Source: CAVSRC01 sp963782045 (GTDB lineage: Bacteria; Pseudomonadota; Alphaproteobacteria; Rhizobiales; Kaistiaceae). Taken from it: DNA of 64,000 bases. Below, piece after piece: positions 8,582-15,665 of the stretch. Below the pieces are notes generated by a model. The model saw nothing but the letters and a program-made list of their open reading frames with translations, made no database searches and was not told the origin of the DNA. The translations under genes were made by a program, and so were the position numbers. The number at the start of each line of letters is the position of its first letter. Position 1 is the stretch's first letter. The stretch covers positions 682,001-746,000 of the forward strand of contig CAWAIR010000037.1 in assembly GCA_963782045.1 (NCBI GenBank), in the 5' to 3' direction.

Positions 8582-9179
8582 CGAGGCATTCCTTCAGGGC
8601 GATGAGGCTGCGCCTCAGGATAGTCTTTATCGTTGCCACCGGGCGGCCGAAACGGCCGGCAAGCTCCTCGCGGCTCAAGCCGTGACAATAGGCAAGCAGC
8701 ACCATGCCGCGCCGTTCCTCGTCGAGGCCCTTCAGGCAGGCGGCCAGGCGCGAACCGGCGAGCAGGCGTTCGCCGCCGGTCGCAGGGTCGGCAAGGCGCT
8801 CGCTCATCTCTGCATCCAGCTGCGTCGATGCGGCCGAGACGCGCTCGGCCCTCCGCCGCACGACATCGATCGCCGCATGGCGGGCGATCGTCGCCATCCA
8901 GGCGATCGGCGAAGCGATGGTGGCGTCGAAATCGCCGGCTCGCGACCAGATCCGCATGTAAGCCTCCTGAACCGCGTCCTCCGCGGCTGCCCGACTGCTC
9001 AAGATACGGCCGGCGGTGGCCAACAGTTTCGGCGCGGTGCGTTCATAAAGGCGGCGGAAAGCCCAGCGGTCACCGGCCGCCACGCGCGCTATCAGGTCAG
9101 CAAGATCGTCCGCGTCCAAGTCTGGCCTGCTCCGTTCCCGACCGCCGCGCCGGCTCCCCGATAGGCACTTCTGCCACAT
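8568..9179 (-). CDS. SigK-like ECF RNA polymerase sigma factor
   Basis: A 203-residue group 4 sigma factor. Region 2 is seen as AFRRLYERTAPKLLATAGRIL...AEDAVQEAYMRIW and IAWMATIARHAAIDVVRRR, and region 4 as LDEERRGMVLLAYCHGLSREELAGRFGRPVATIKTILRRSLIALKECL. The paired RskA-type anti-sigma gene identifies it as the SigK-like (ECF19) kind. ATG 9179 is the only upstream ATG in frame, but it lacks a clear ribosome binding site, so a shorter form is possible. A perfect FNR-type box lies 33-46 bp upstream and could affect this gene or the divergent small gene. Confidence 0.9.
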   Translation of the reverse strand: MWQKCLSGSRRGGRERSRPDLDADDLADLIARVAAGDRWAFRRLYERTAPKLLATAGRILSSRAAAEDAVQEAYMRIWSRAGDFDATIASPIAWMATIARHAAIDVVRRRAERVSAASTQLDAEMSERLADPATGGERLLAGSRLAACLKGLDEERRGMVLLAYCHGLSREELAGRFGRPVATIKTILRRSLIALKECLGDPD

Positions 9180-9211
9180 CTGTGGACGCGATGGCGAATT
9201 GCGATTTCCGG

Positions 9212-9225
9212 TTGATCTGCATCAA
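9212..9225. promoter_or_regulatory. Perfect FNR/FixK-type box
   Basis: TTGATCTGCATCAA is an exact TTGAT-N4-ATCAA palindrome, the binding site of FNR/FixK/Anr-type oxygen regulators. Its centre is 68 bp before the small membrane-protein gene at 9287 (+) and about 40 bp before the sigma gene (-). With class II spacing (-41.5) the + strand gene is the better fit, since transcription would start near 9260. Confidence 0.7.
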
Positions 9226-9286
9226 GGACACCCGGAATTTCTTCGCCAGTGTGCCGGCCACTTTGGCAACGGAGCAGAGTTCGGTC

Positions 9287-9381
9287 ATGCCAGCCGATGT
9301 CGCCATCGCCGTTTCGGGAATCGCTGCGGTTTTGTCGTCTTTGCGGTGGTGCTTGCCTGGGGCGAACGCCAGGCCCACTAG
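9287..9381 (+). pseudogene. 31-residue single-helix membrane peptide, frame broken at a T-run
   Basis: Reading from ATG 9287 gives MPADVAIAVSGIAAV; after the T4 run at 9330-9333 the sense continues one frame over as FVVFAVVLAWGERQAH and stops at TAG 9381. One missing T would restore a 31-residue peptide with one membrane helix and a polar tail. Such very short membrane proteins occur in Rhizobiales; the comparison is from memory and unchecked. GGAG (9271-9274) lies 12 bases upstream. The perfect FNR-type box at 9212-9225 suggests low-oxygen expression. As it stands, the uncorrected frame runs on into unconvincing sequence. The alternative is that this is not a gene. Confidence 0.45.
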
Positions 9382-9612
9382 GGCAGCGAGCCTCCGCGCG
9401 TAGACTTGCCTGGGGTACCCCCGAACTGCCTGACGCCGCTCATCCGCGTGAACGCACGGCGGGGTTTCATGTCGTGGGCTGGCTGCGGCCGTCTTCCCGT
9501 CACATGGCGGGGCCACAATGGCCTCGCGCATGACTTCGCTTGCGGCGAAGGCGTCAGGTAACGCCGGCCGCAGCGACCTTGGGTTGCGACATTCATGCGG
9601 GCGATATCACTT

Positions 9613-9651
9613 AAGATATATCTTGACGCCGGAATTTGGGGTGCGTACGTG
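9613..9651 (+). promoter_or_regulatory. Candidate promoter with palindromic operator before the RND operon
   Basis: The 432-bp gap 9382-9813 contains an unusually AT-rich island. A 12-bp perfect palindrome, AAGATATATCTT (9613-9624), overlaps the TTGACG (9623-9628), and a possible -10 TACGTG (9646-9651) follows at 17 bp spacing. The ATATC-rich palindrome resembles operators of PadR-type regulators, but no such regulator is in the window. The rest of the gap shows no gene. Confidence 0.4.
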
Positions 9652-9813
9652 TATCGCACGATATAGATCGATCCCCCCGGTCGATTTCGGTGGGGCTCGC
9701 CGAGTGTGTCGGTTGCCACTGACAACCGGCCGCGCTGTCGCTATATGGGCGCGGCCGTCGTTGCCGAGCAGCGGCCGAGAGCTCTTCTCCTGGCATTAGA
9801 TTGGGTGACGCTG

Positions 9814-10920
9814 ATGGCCTCAGGACTGCTCAAACCAAGCCGCATCATTGCGGCCGGCCTTGTCGTGGTGGCCATCCTGTGGATCGGCTCCGGCATCGCC
9901 ATCAACAATTCCCGCGCCGGTGACGGCAACAGCAAGGACGTGCCGGCGGTTCCCGTTCAGAAGGTCGGCGTGACGCCGGCGGCGCCGGAACTGCACCGGC
10001 GGTGGGTGATGCTGTCCTGCGTGACCCTCGCCGACCACAAGGCCGCGGCCGTGGCGCGCGGCGCCGGGGTGCTGCTCGGCATTGCCGTCAACCGCGGCGA
10101 CGCGGTCAAGGCCGGCACCATCATCGCCCGCATCTCCGACGAGGGGCGGCAGGCGGCGGTCGACCAGGCCAAGGCGATGCTCGACCAGCGTACCGCCGAG
10201 TACACCGCCAACAAGCAGCTCATCGACAAGGGCAGCGAGCCGCGCAACAACCTGGCAGCGCTGGAAGCGGCGGTCGCCTCGGCCAAGGCCGGCGTGGCGG
10301 CGGCGGAGGCCGAACTCGACCGCGCCGCGGTGCGGGCGCCGGTCGACGGCAAGGTCGACCGGGTGCCGGTGCAGGTCGGCCAGGCGGTCCAGGTCGGCAC
10401 CGAGATCGCCGAGGTGGTCGACCCAGACCCGATGCTGGCGGTTGGCTCGGTCAGCGAATCCAAGCGCAGCGCCATGAAGGCGGGCCAGGAAGCGATCGTG
10501 CGCTTCATCGACAACACCTCGGTCAAGGGCAAGGTCAGCTTCGTCAGCCTGAGCGCCGACGCCGCCACGCGGACCTATCGGGTCGAGACGCGCATGGATA
10601 ATCCCGAAGCGGCCATCCCCGACGGGGTGACCTGCGAGATGGCCGTCGAACTGGGCGCGGTCAACGCCGTGCCGGTGCCGCGGTCGGCAATCGTGTTTTC
10701 CGATGACGGTCGCCTCGGCGTGCGCATCGCCGATGCCGACAGCCGGGCGCAGTTCGTTCCGGTCGAGGTGGTCGACGACGCCACCGACGTCATCTGGCTG
10801 ACCGGCATCGACAAGGCCTCGCGGGTGATCGTCATCGGCCAGGACTTTGTCAAGGACGGCGACCTCGTCCAGGCGGTCTCGGCGGCCAGCGCCGAGGTCA
10901 AGGCGGAACCGCCGGCATGA
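9814..10920 (+). CDS. RND efflux periplasmic adaptor (membrane fusion protein)
   Basis: A 368-residue HlyD/AcrA-type adaptor. It has one N-terminal membrane anchor (LKPSRIIAAGLVVVAILWIGSGI), a first lipoyl half (GAGVLLGIAVNRGDAVKAGTIIARISD), a helical hairpin (VDQAKAMLDQRTAEYTANKQ to AAVASAKAGVAAAEAELDRA), a second lipoyl half (VRAPVDGKVDRVPVQVGQAVQVG) and beta-barrel/proximal domains ending VIVIGQDFVKDGDLVQAV. It bridges the inner-membrane pump encoded next to an outer-membrane channel; no channel gene is adjacent. ATG 9814 starts just before the anchor; the frame is open upstream to 9706. Its end overlaps the pump start by 4 bp (ATGA). Substrate unknown. Confidence 0.88.
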   Translation: MASGLLKPSRIIAAGLVVVAILWIGSGIAINNSRAGDGNSKDVPAVPVQKVGVTPAAPELHRRWVMLSCVTLADHKAAAVARGAGVLLGIAVNRGDAVKAGTIIARISDEGRQAAVDQAKAMLDQRTAEYTANKQLIDKGSEPRNNLAALEAAVASAKAGVAAAEAELDRAAVRAPVDGKVDRVPVQVGQAVQVGTEIAEVVDPDPMLAVGSVSESKRSAMKAGQEAIVRFIDNTSVKGKVSFVSLSADAATRTYRVETRMDNPEAAIPDGVTCEMAVELGAVNAVPVPRSAIVFSDDGRLGVRIADADSRAQFVPVEVVDDATDVIWLTGIDKASRVIVIGQDFVKDGDLVQAVSAASAEVKAEPPA

Positions 10921-13900
10921 GGCGCATTGTCGAAACGGCGATTCGAAATTGGCGGCTGACGCTGGCGGTTCTCGGCTTCCTGCTCATCGCAGGCGCAATC
11001 GCCTATCAAGCGATCCCCAAGGAAGCGAATCCGGACGTCACCATTCCGTACGTCTACGTGCAGTTGTCGCAGCGCGGCATCTCGCCGGAGGATTCGGAGC
11101 GGCTGCTGGTCAAGCCGATCGAGACGGCACTGAAGGCGATCAGCAACGTCAAGGAGATGCGGGCCGCAGCGTTCGAGGGCGGCGGCTACGTGCTGCTCGA
11201 GTTCGAGGCCGGCTTCAACGAGGACACCGCGCTCCAGGACGTGCGCGCCAAGGTCGACGATGCCAAGCACGACCTGCCAGCCGACGCCGACGAGCCGAGC
11301 GTCCATCAGGTCAGCCTGAGCCTGTTCCCTGTGGTTGTGGTGACGCTTTCCGGCGATCTTTCCGAGCGGGCGCTGACCACCATCGCCCAGAAGGCGCAGG
11401 ACGTCATCGAGCAGGTGCCGGGCGTGCTCTCGGCCACCCTGCAGGGCACGCGCGACGAGGTCGTCGAGATCATTGCAGAGCCGATGCTGCTGAAAAGCTA
11501 CGGCGTGTCGCTCGACCAGTTCGTCGGCGCCTCGGCGGCCGGCAACAGCCTGGTGGCGGCCGGCGCGCTGGAGGGTACGCAGGGCCGCTTCGCGGTCAAG
11601 GTGCCGGCGCTGATCGAGACGCCGGAAGATGTGCTGAACATTCCGGTGGCGGCCTCCAACGCCGCCACGGTGACGCTCGGCGACGTGGCCACGATCAAGC
11701 CGACCTTCCGAGACGCCACCTCGGTGACCCGCGTCAACGGGCATCCCGCCATCGCCATCGAAGTGGCCAAACGCGCCGGCGCCAATCTGATCGACACCGT
11801 CGCCGGCGTGAAGAAGGCGCTGGCGCAGGCGCAGAAGCAGTGGCCGAAGGGCCTCAAGGTCGAGTTCCTGCAAGATCAGTCGACCTTCATCACCGACATG
11901 CTCGACGAGCTGCAGAACAGCGTCATCACCGCCGTCTTCCTGGTCGCGGTCATCATCCTGTTCTTCCTCGGCGGGCGCGCCTCGATCTTCATCGGCATCG
12001 CGGTGCCGTTCTCGTTCCTGGTCGGCATTCTCGGCCTCAGCCTGGCGGGGCTGACCGTGAATATCGTCGTGCTGTTCAGCCTGATCCTCGCCGTCGGCAT
12101 GCTGGTCGACAACTCGATCATCGTGTCGGAATTCGCCGAGCGGCGGATGAGCGAGGGCATGCCGCCACGCGAGGCCTATGCTTATGCGGCGCACCGCATG
12201 TCTGGCCCGGTGGTCGCCGCGACGCTGACCCGCATCGCGGCGTTCTCTCCCCTGCTTCTGTGGCCGGGCATCGTCGGCGAATTCATGGGCTACCTGCCGC
12301 TCACCCTGATCGCGACGCTGTCGTGCTCGCTGGTGGCAGCGCTGATCTTCACGCCCACCCTCGGCGCGCTCATCGGCAAGCGGCACATCGAGCACCACGA
12401 CGCGGCGCGCCGCGAAGGCGCCTACATCAAGACCGTGCGGCTGGCGATAGGCCACCCGGGCATCACCATCATGCTCGCCTTCGCCATGCTGATCGGCGTG
12501 CCGATCCTCTACGGCAAGATCGGCAAGGGCGTCGAGTTCTTCCCCAATGTCGAACCCGACCAGGGCATTGTTCTGATCCACGCGCGCGGCAACCTGTCGC
12601 TGGCGGAGAAGGATCGGCTGGTGCGCGCGGTCGAGGCGCGCATCCTGCCCATGCAGGAGCTGTCGAGCGTCTACGCCCGCTCCGGCGACATGGGCCAGGG
12701 ATCGCAGGACGTCACCGAGGACGTCATCGGCCAGATCCAGTTCGAATTCATCGACTGGCAGGAGCGGCGGCCGGCCTCGGTCATCATGAACGACATCCGC
12801 AATCGGACGGCGGACATTCCCGGCATCAAGGTCGAGGTGACGGCACCGCAAGGTGGGCCGCCGACGGGCAAGCCGATCCAGGTGCAGCTATCCAGCGACT
12901 ACCCGGACGCGCTGCGCGCGGCAGCCATCAAGGTCGCCGACGGGCTCGCCGCCAATCCGGCGATTCGCGACCTCGACAACGGACTGCCCCTCCCCGGCAT
13001 CGACTGGCGCCTGGAGGTCGACAAGGCCGAGGCCGCCAAATATGGGATCGGGGTCGGTTCGATCGGCAACGTCGTCCAGCTTGTCACCAACGGCCTCAAG
13101 CTCACCAGCTACCGGCCGCAGACCAGCGACAAGCCGGTCGACATCATCCTGCGCGTGCCCGAGGACCGGCGCACGCTGACCCAGCTCGACGAGTTGAGGG
13201 TGCAGACGCCGGCGGGGTCGGTGCCAATCGGCAACTTCATCAAGCGGGTGCCGGCCGCCAGCACCGGCATCATCCATCGCGTCGACGGCAAGCGCGTCAT
13301 CACGGTCACCGCCAACGTCGCCGACAACTCGCAGACCGCCGCCATACAGGAAGCGATCAAGAAGCAATTGACCGCGGCCGATTTCAAGGGGCTGGTGACC
13401 TGGCAGCTCAAGGGCTCCGACGAGGAGCGTCAGAACGCCAGCGACTTCCTCGGCAAAGCCTTCGGCGCGGCCATCTTCCTGATCTTCGCGGTGCTGCTCG
13501 CCCAGTTCAACAAGCTGACCAGCGTCTTCCTGGTGCTGTTCTCGATCGTGCTGTCGACCATCGGCGTGTTCATCGGCGTGATGGTGATGGGCCAGGGCTT
13601 CGGCGTGGTGATGACCGGCATCGGCATCATCGCGCTCGCCGGCATCGTCACCAACAACAACATCGTGCTGATCGACACCTACGACCGGCTGCGCTTCGAG
13701 GGCGTCCCCGTCGAGGAGGCGATCCTGAGGACCTGCCGCGAGCGGGCGCGGCCGGTGCTGCTCACCGCCGGCGCGGCGGTGCTCGGCGTGCTGCCGATCG
13801 CCTTCGGCATCAACGTCAACTTCGTGCACCGGGCGATCACCATCGGCGCGCCGTCGACCCAGTGGTGGGTGCAGCTTTCCACGGCCATCGTCTTCGGCCT

Positions 13901-14084
13901 CAGCTTCGCGACAATTCTCACCCTGGTGGTGACGCCGGCGCAGCTTGCGCTGGTGGCCAAGGGAGCGTCGTGGCGGCAACGCATGGTGCGGCGCTGGAGG
14001 GCGCGCCGGCGGCGCGGTGCCGGCGCCGGCCTCGTGGCCTTTGCACGCCGCCGCGACGGCAACGGCAACGGCAAGCGGGGATAG
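10917..14084 (+). CDS. RND efflux pump inner-membrane permease
   Basis: A 1055-residue RND-superfamily permease with the usual two-fold layout. TM1 (WRLTLAVLGFLLIAGAIAYQAI) is followed by a large periplasmic loop starting PKEANPDVTIPYVYV, then TM2-6 with the proton-relay segment VGMLVDNSIIVSEFAERR (TM4 acidic residue), a second periplasmic loop, and TM7-12 ending near VTPAQLALVAK. The DNSI rather than DDAI form in TM4 and GVEFFPNVEPDQG in the second loop place it in the AcrB/HAE1-like group common in Rhizobiales. The substrate cannot be told. It is coupled to the upstream adaptor gene. A hairpin follows at 14141. Confidence 0.9.
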   Translation: MRRIVETAIRNWRLTLAVLGFLLIAGAIAYQAIPKEANPDVTIPYVYVQLSQRGISPEDSERLLVKPIETALKAISNVKEMRAAAFEGGGYVLLEFEAGFNEDTALQDVRAKVDDAKHDLPADADEPSVHQVSLSLFPVVVVTLSGDLSERALTTIAQKAQDVIEQVPGVLSATLQGTRDEVVEIIAEPMLLKSYGVSLDQFVGASAAGNSLVAAGALEGTQGRFAVKVPALIETPEDVLNIPVAASNAATVTLGDVATIKPTFRDATSVTRVNGHPAIAIEVAKRAGANLIDTVAGVKKALAQAQKQWPKGLKVEFLQDQSTFITDMLDELQNSVITAVFLVAVIILFFLGGRASIFIGIAVPFSFLVGILGLSLAGLTVNIVVLFSLILAVGMLVDNSIIVSEFAERRMSEGMPPREAYAYAAHRMSGPVVAATLTRIAAFSPLLLWPGIVGEFMGYLPLTLIATLSCSLVAALIFTPTLGALIGKRHIEHHDAARREGAYIKTVRLAIGHPGITIMLAFAMLIGVPILYGKIGKGVEFFPNVEPDQGIVLIHARGNLSLAEKDRLVRAVEARILPMQELSSVYARSGDMGQGSQDVTEDVIGQIQFEFIDWQERRPASVIMNDIRNRTADIPGIKVEVTAPQGGPPTGKPIQVQLSSDYPDALRAAAIKVADGLAANPAIRDLDNGLPLPGIDWRLEVDKAEAAKYGIGVGSIGNVVQLVTNGLKLTSYRPQTSDKPVDIILRVPEDRRTLTQLDELRVQTPAGSVPIGNFIKRVPAASTGIIHRVDGKRVITVTANVADNSQTAAIQEAIKKQLTAADFKGLVTWQLKGSDEERQNASDFLGKAFGAAIFLIFAVLLAQFNKLTSVFLVLFSIVLSTIGVFIGVMVMGQGFGVVMTGIGIIALAGIVTNNNIVLIDTYDRLRFEGVPVEEAILRTCRERARPVLLTAGAAVLGVLPIAFGINVNFVHRAITIGAPSTQWWVQLSTAIVFGLSFATILTLVVTPAQLALVAKGASWRQRMVRRWRARRRRGAGAGLVAFARRRDGNGNGKRG

Positions 14085-14140
14085 GCGGCGCCAAGCTGAC
14101 CGAACGTCCCGGAGCCCCCTCACCCGGCGCTTCGCTTCGG

Positions 14141-14161
14141 CCTCTCCCCGCTGGGGAGAGG
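14141..14161. terminator. Hairpin between convergent RND and sensor genes
   Basis: CCTCTCCCC (14141-14149), loop GCT, GGGGAGAGG (14153-14161): a perfect 9-bp stem between two convergent genes. There is no U-tract. It lies in a segment (CCCCTCACCCGGCG... from 14117) of the dispersed type common in alphaproteobacterial intergenic DNA. Confidence 0.5.
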
Positions 14162-14185
14162 TGACGATGCGCCTCCCCTGCCCGC

Positions 14186-14614
14186 TCAGTTTCCGGCGAG
14201 CTTCTGGCGGGTCACGGGAGGCAGGGTGAGCAGCGCATCGATCGTCGCCGCCTGGGCGCTGCCCAGCATCTGGTCGAGCTCGGCGCGGATCGCGGCGAGC
14301 TTGGCGTCGATGGCGGCGCGATCGGGCGGATCGGCGGCAAGCAGCGTGCCGAGGTCGGCGCGCAGCGCGTGCAGGCGCTCGACATGGCGCTCCGCGTCCG
14401 GCCGCCCGGCGGCGATCGCCGCCTCGACCTTCTGCATCGCATCGGCCGGCAACCGGTCGCCCAGCCAGCGCAACTCGTAGCGCAAGACGCCGTGCCTGTG
14501 GCCGCCGTGGTCGGCGTCGAAACGGAACACGTCGGTGGCGACGGCACCGACGAAAAAGGCGTTCAGTGCCAGCGACAGGACCAGACCGATGCCGAGCCAG
14601 CGTCGTCCGGTCAC
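14186..14614 (-). CDS. CnrX-like periplasmic metal-sensor / heavy-metal resistance protein
   Basis: A 142-residue protein with one N-terminal membrane helix (GIGLVLSLALNAFFVGAVATDVF) and a periplasmic helical domain of the metal-resistance/CpxP-Spy class. A His cluster follows the helix (DADHGGHRHG), and there is a further His pair in ERHVERLHALRADL. In Cupriavidus CnrX, His residues in such a four-helix hairpin bind Ni or Co. The start is GTG 14614, overlapping the TGA of the preceding gene. The position behind an ECF sigma factor and a one-helix protein mirrors the CnrH-CnrY-CnrX sensing system, though gene order differs. Metal binding is inferred, not shown. Confidence 0.72.
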   Translation of the reverse strand: MTGRRWLGIGLVLSLALNAFFVGAVATDVFRFDADHGGHRHGVLRYELRWLGDRLPADAMQKVEAAIAAGRPDAERHVERLHALRADLGTLLAADPPDRAAIDAKLAAIRAELDQMLGSAQAATIDALLTLPPVTRQKLAGN

Positions 14615-14928
14615 TGGTTCACCATCGCCGTTCCGAAGATCAGCGGGTCCATCACGACGACTTCCCGGTCGGGCACACCGCGCGCGCCGATCAAGGTGAC
14701 GTCGGCAAGGCTGCCGAGCCCCGCGGCGAGGATGAGGGCCGCGGCAATCGCCAGCCAGACGCGCCGCTGCGCCCGGCGGTGCGCGGCCACGCCCGCACGC
14801 ACGCGGCCGACGACCCGATCGAGCGCGCCGGAAGCCGCGATCTCGCGGTCGAGGGCCTCGGCCGCACCGGCAAGACCGGCAGCGAGCGCGCGATCGTCGT
14901 CGAGGGGGTTCGCAGCATTGCCGATCAT
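14611..14928 (-). CDS. Small one-helix membrane protein, probable anti-sigma factor (CnrY-like position)
   Basis: A 105-residue protein: a soluble N-terminal half rich in Ala and charged residues (about residues 1-56, ALAAGLAGAAEALDREIAAS, GRVRAGVAAHRRAQRR), one membrane helix (VWLAIAAALILAAGLGSLA) and a short periplasmic tail. I do not recognise a named family, but its topology is that of a membrane-anchored anti-sigma factor. It overlaps the ECF sigma gene upstream and the His-rich sensor gene downstream by 4 bases each. In the Cnr system the anti-sigma CnrY has this size and topology and is paired with sensor CnrX. Role inferred from context. Confidence 0.68.
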   Translation of the reverse strand: MIGNAANPLDDDRALAAGLAGAAEALDREIAASGALDRVVGRVRAGVAAHRRAQRRVWLAIAAALILAAGLGSLADVTLIGARGVPDREVVVMDPLIFGTAMVNQ

Positions 14929-15455
14929 GACTCACCGCCTCCCTTCGCGAATTGGGCGCGCAGGCGACGGCGCCCGCGCGCCAGCAAGGATTCGTAGGCC
15001 TCTTCGCCGAGCCCCATGACCGCGGCCGCCTCGGCCTGCCCGAGACCCTGAAAGTGGCAAAGCACGATGGCCGCCCGCTGGCGCTCGGGCAGCGCGGCGA
15101 CCGCCGCCTGCACGGCGTGGACGTCCTCCAGATGCATCAGGCGCGCGCTCGGCAGCGGCGCCGGATCGGCCAGATCGTCCTCGAGCGCATCGACGGTGAC
15201 CGACGGACGCTGGCGGCGCAGGCGGTCGATGCACAGCCGGTAGGCGACGCGATGCGTCCAGGTCGAGATGCGGCCGTCCGGCTGCCAGCGCGCCGCCTGC
15301 TGCCACAGGCGGACCAGCGCCTCCTGCACGACCTCTTCCGCCTCGGCGGGGCTGGCGACCAGCATCGTGCGGGCAAGGCGCAGCAGCATCGGGGTGAGGC
15401 TGCGCACCAGCCGGGAGTAGGCGGCATCGTCGCCCTCGGCGATGGCGGTCATCAT
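14925..15455 (-). CDS. ECF-family RNA polymerase sigma factor
   Basis: A 176-residue group 4 sigma factor from ATG 15455. Region 2 is DDAAYSRLVRSLTPMLLRLARTML...EAEEVVQEALVRLWQQA, then WTHRVAYRLCIDRLRRQ. Region 4 is LPERQRAAIVLCHFQGLGQAEAAAVMGLGEEAYESLLARGRRRLRAQF. The frame is open to 15653, but that part does not look sigma-like; ATG 15455 gives the usual short lead (MMTAIAEGDDAAY), though no good ribosome binding site is seen. Stop and next start overlap (ATGA). The gene lies on the same strand and 211 bp downstream of an RND permease gene. With the next two genes it forms a sigma/anti-sigma/periplasmic sensor unit. Confidence 0.88.
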   Translation of the reverse strand: MMTAIAEGDDAAYSRLVRSLTPMLLRLARTMLVASPAEAEEVVQEALVRLWQQAARWQPDGRISTWTHRVAYRLCIDRLRRQRPSVTVDALEDDLADPAPLPSARLMHLEDVHAVQAAVAALPERQRAAIVLCHFQGLGQAEAAAVMGLGEEAYESLLARGRRRLRAQFAKGGGES

Positions 15456-15665
15456 CGCCTGGTCGGCGTGAATGCGTGCCCAATCCAGCGATTCGCGCGA
15501 CGGATCCAAGCCGCACTCCCGTGCCGACAAACCACCCCACCGCCAACGATAGACGATGATTGCGGTTCTGGCACGGGCGGCGTCGGCACGGCAGACCCCT
15601 GCCCGCGGCGGGACCCCGCGAGGCGTGGCAATGCGCAATGCGACGGCAGACACGCTGCCCTCCTC

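Noticed and set aside
8076..9164. Plus-strand frame across the sigma and anti-sigma genes
   Set aside because: The minus-strand proteins have full sigma region 2/4 and RskA motifs; the plus-strand frame is low-complexity Arg/Ala and an antisense shadow.
9199..9381. A 60-residue frame from an ATG/GTG at 9199 ending at the same TAG
   Set aside because: Its first two thirds are not protein-like; only the last 16 residues fit the membrane peptide discussed for 9287-9381.
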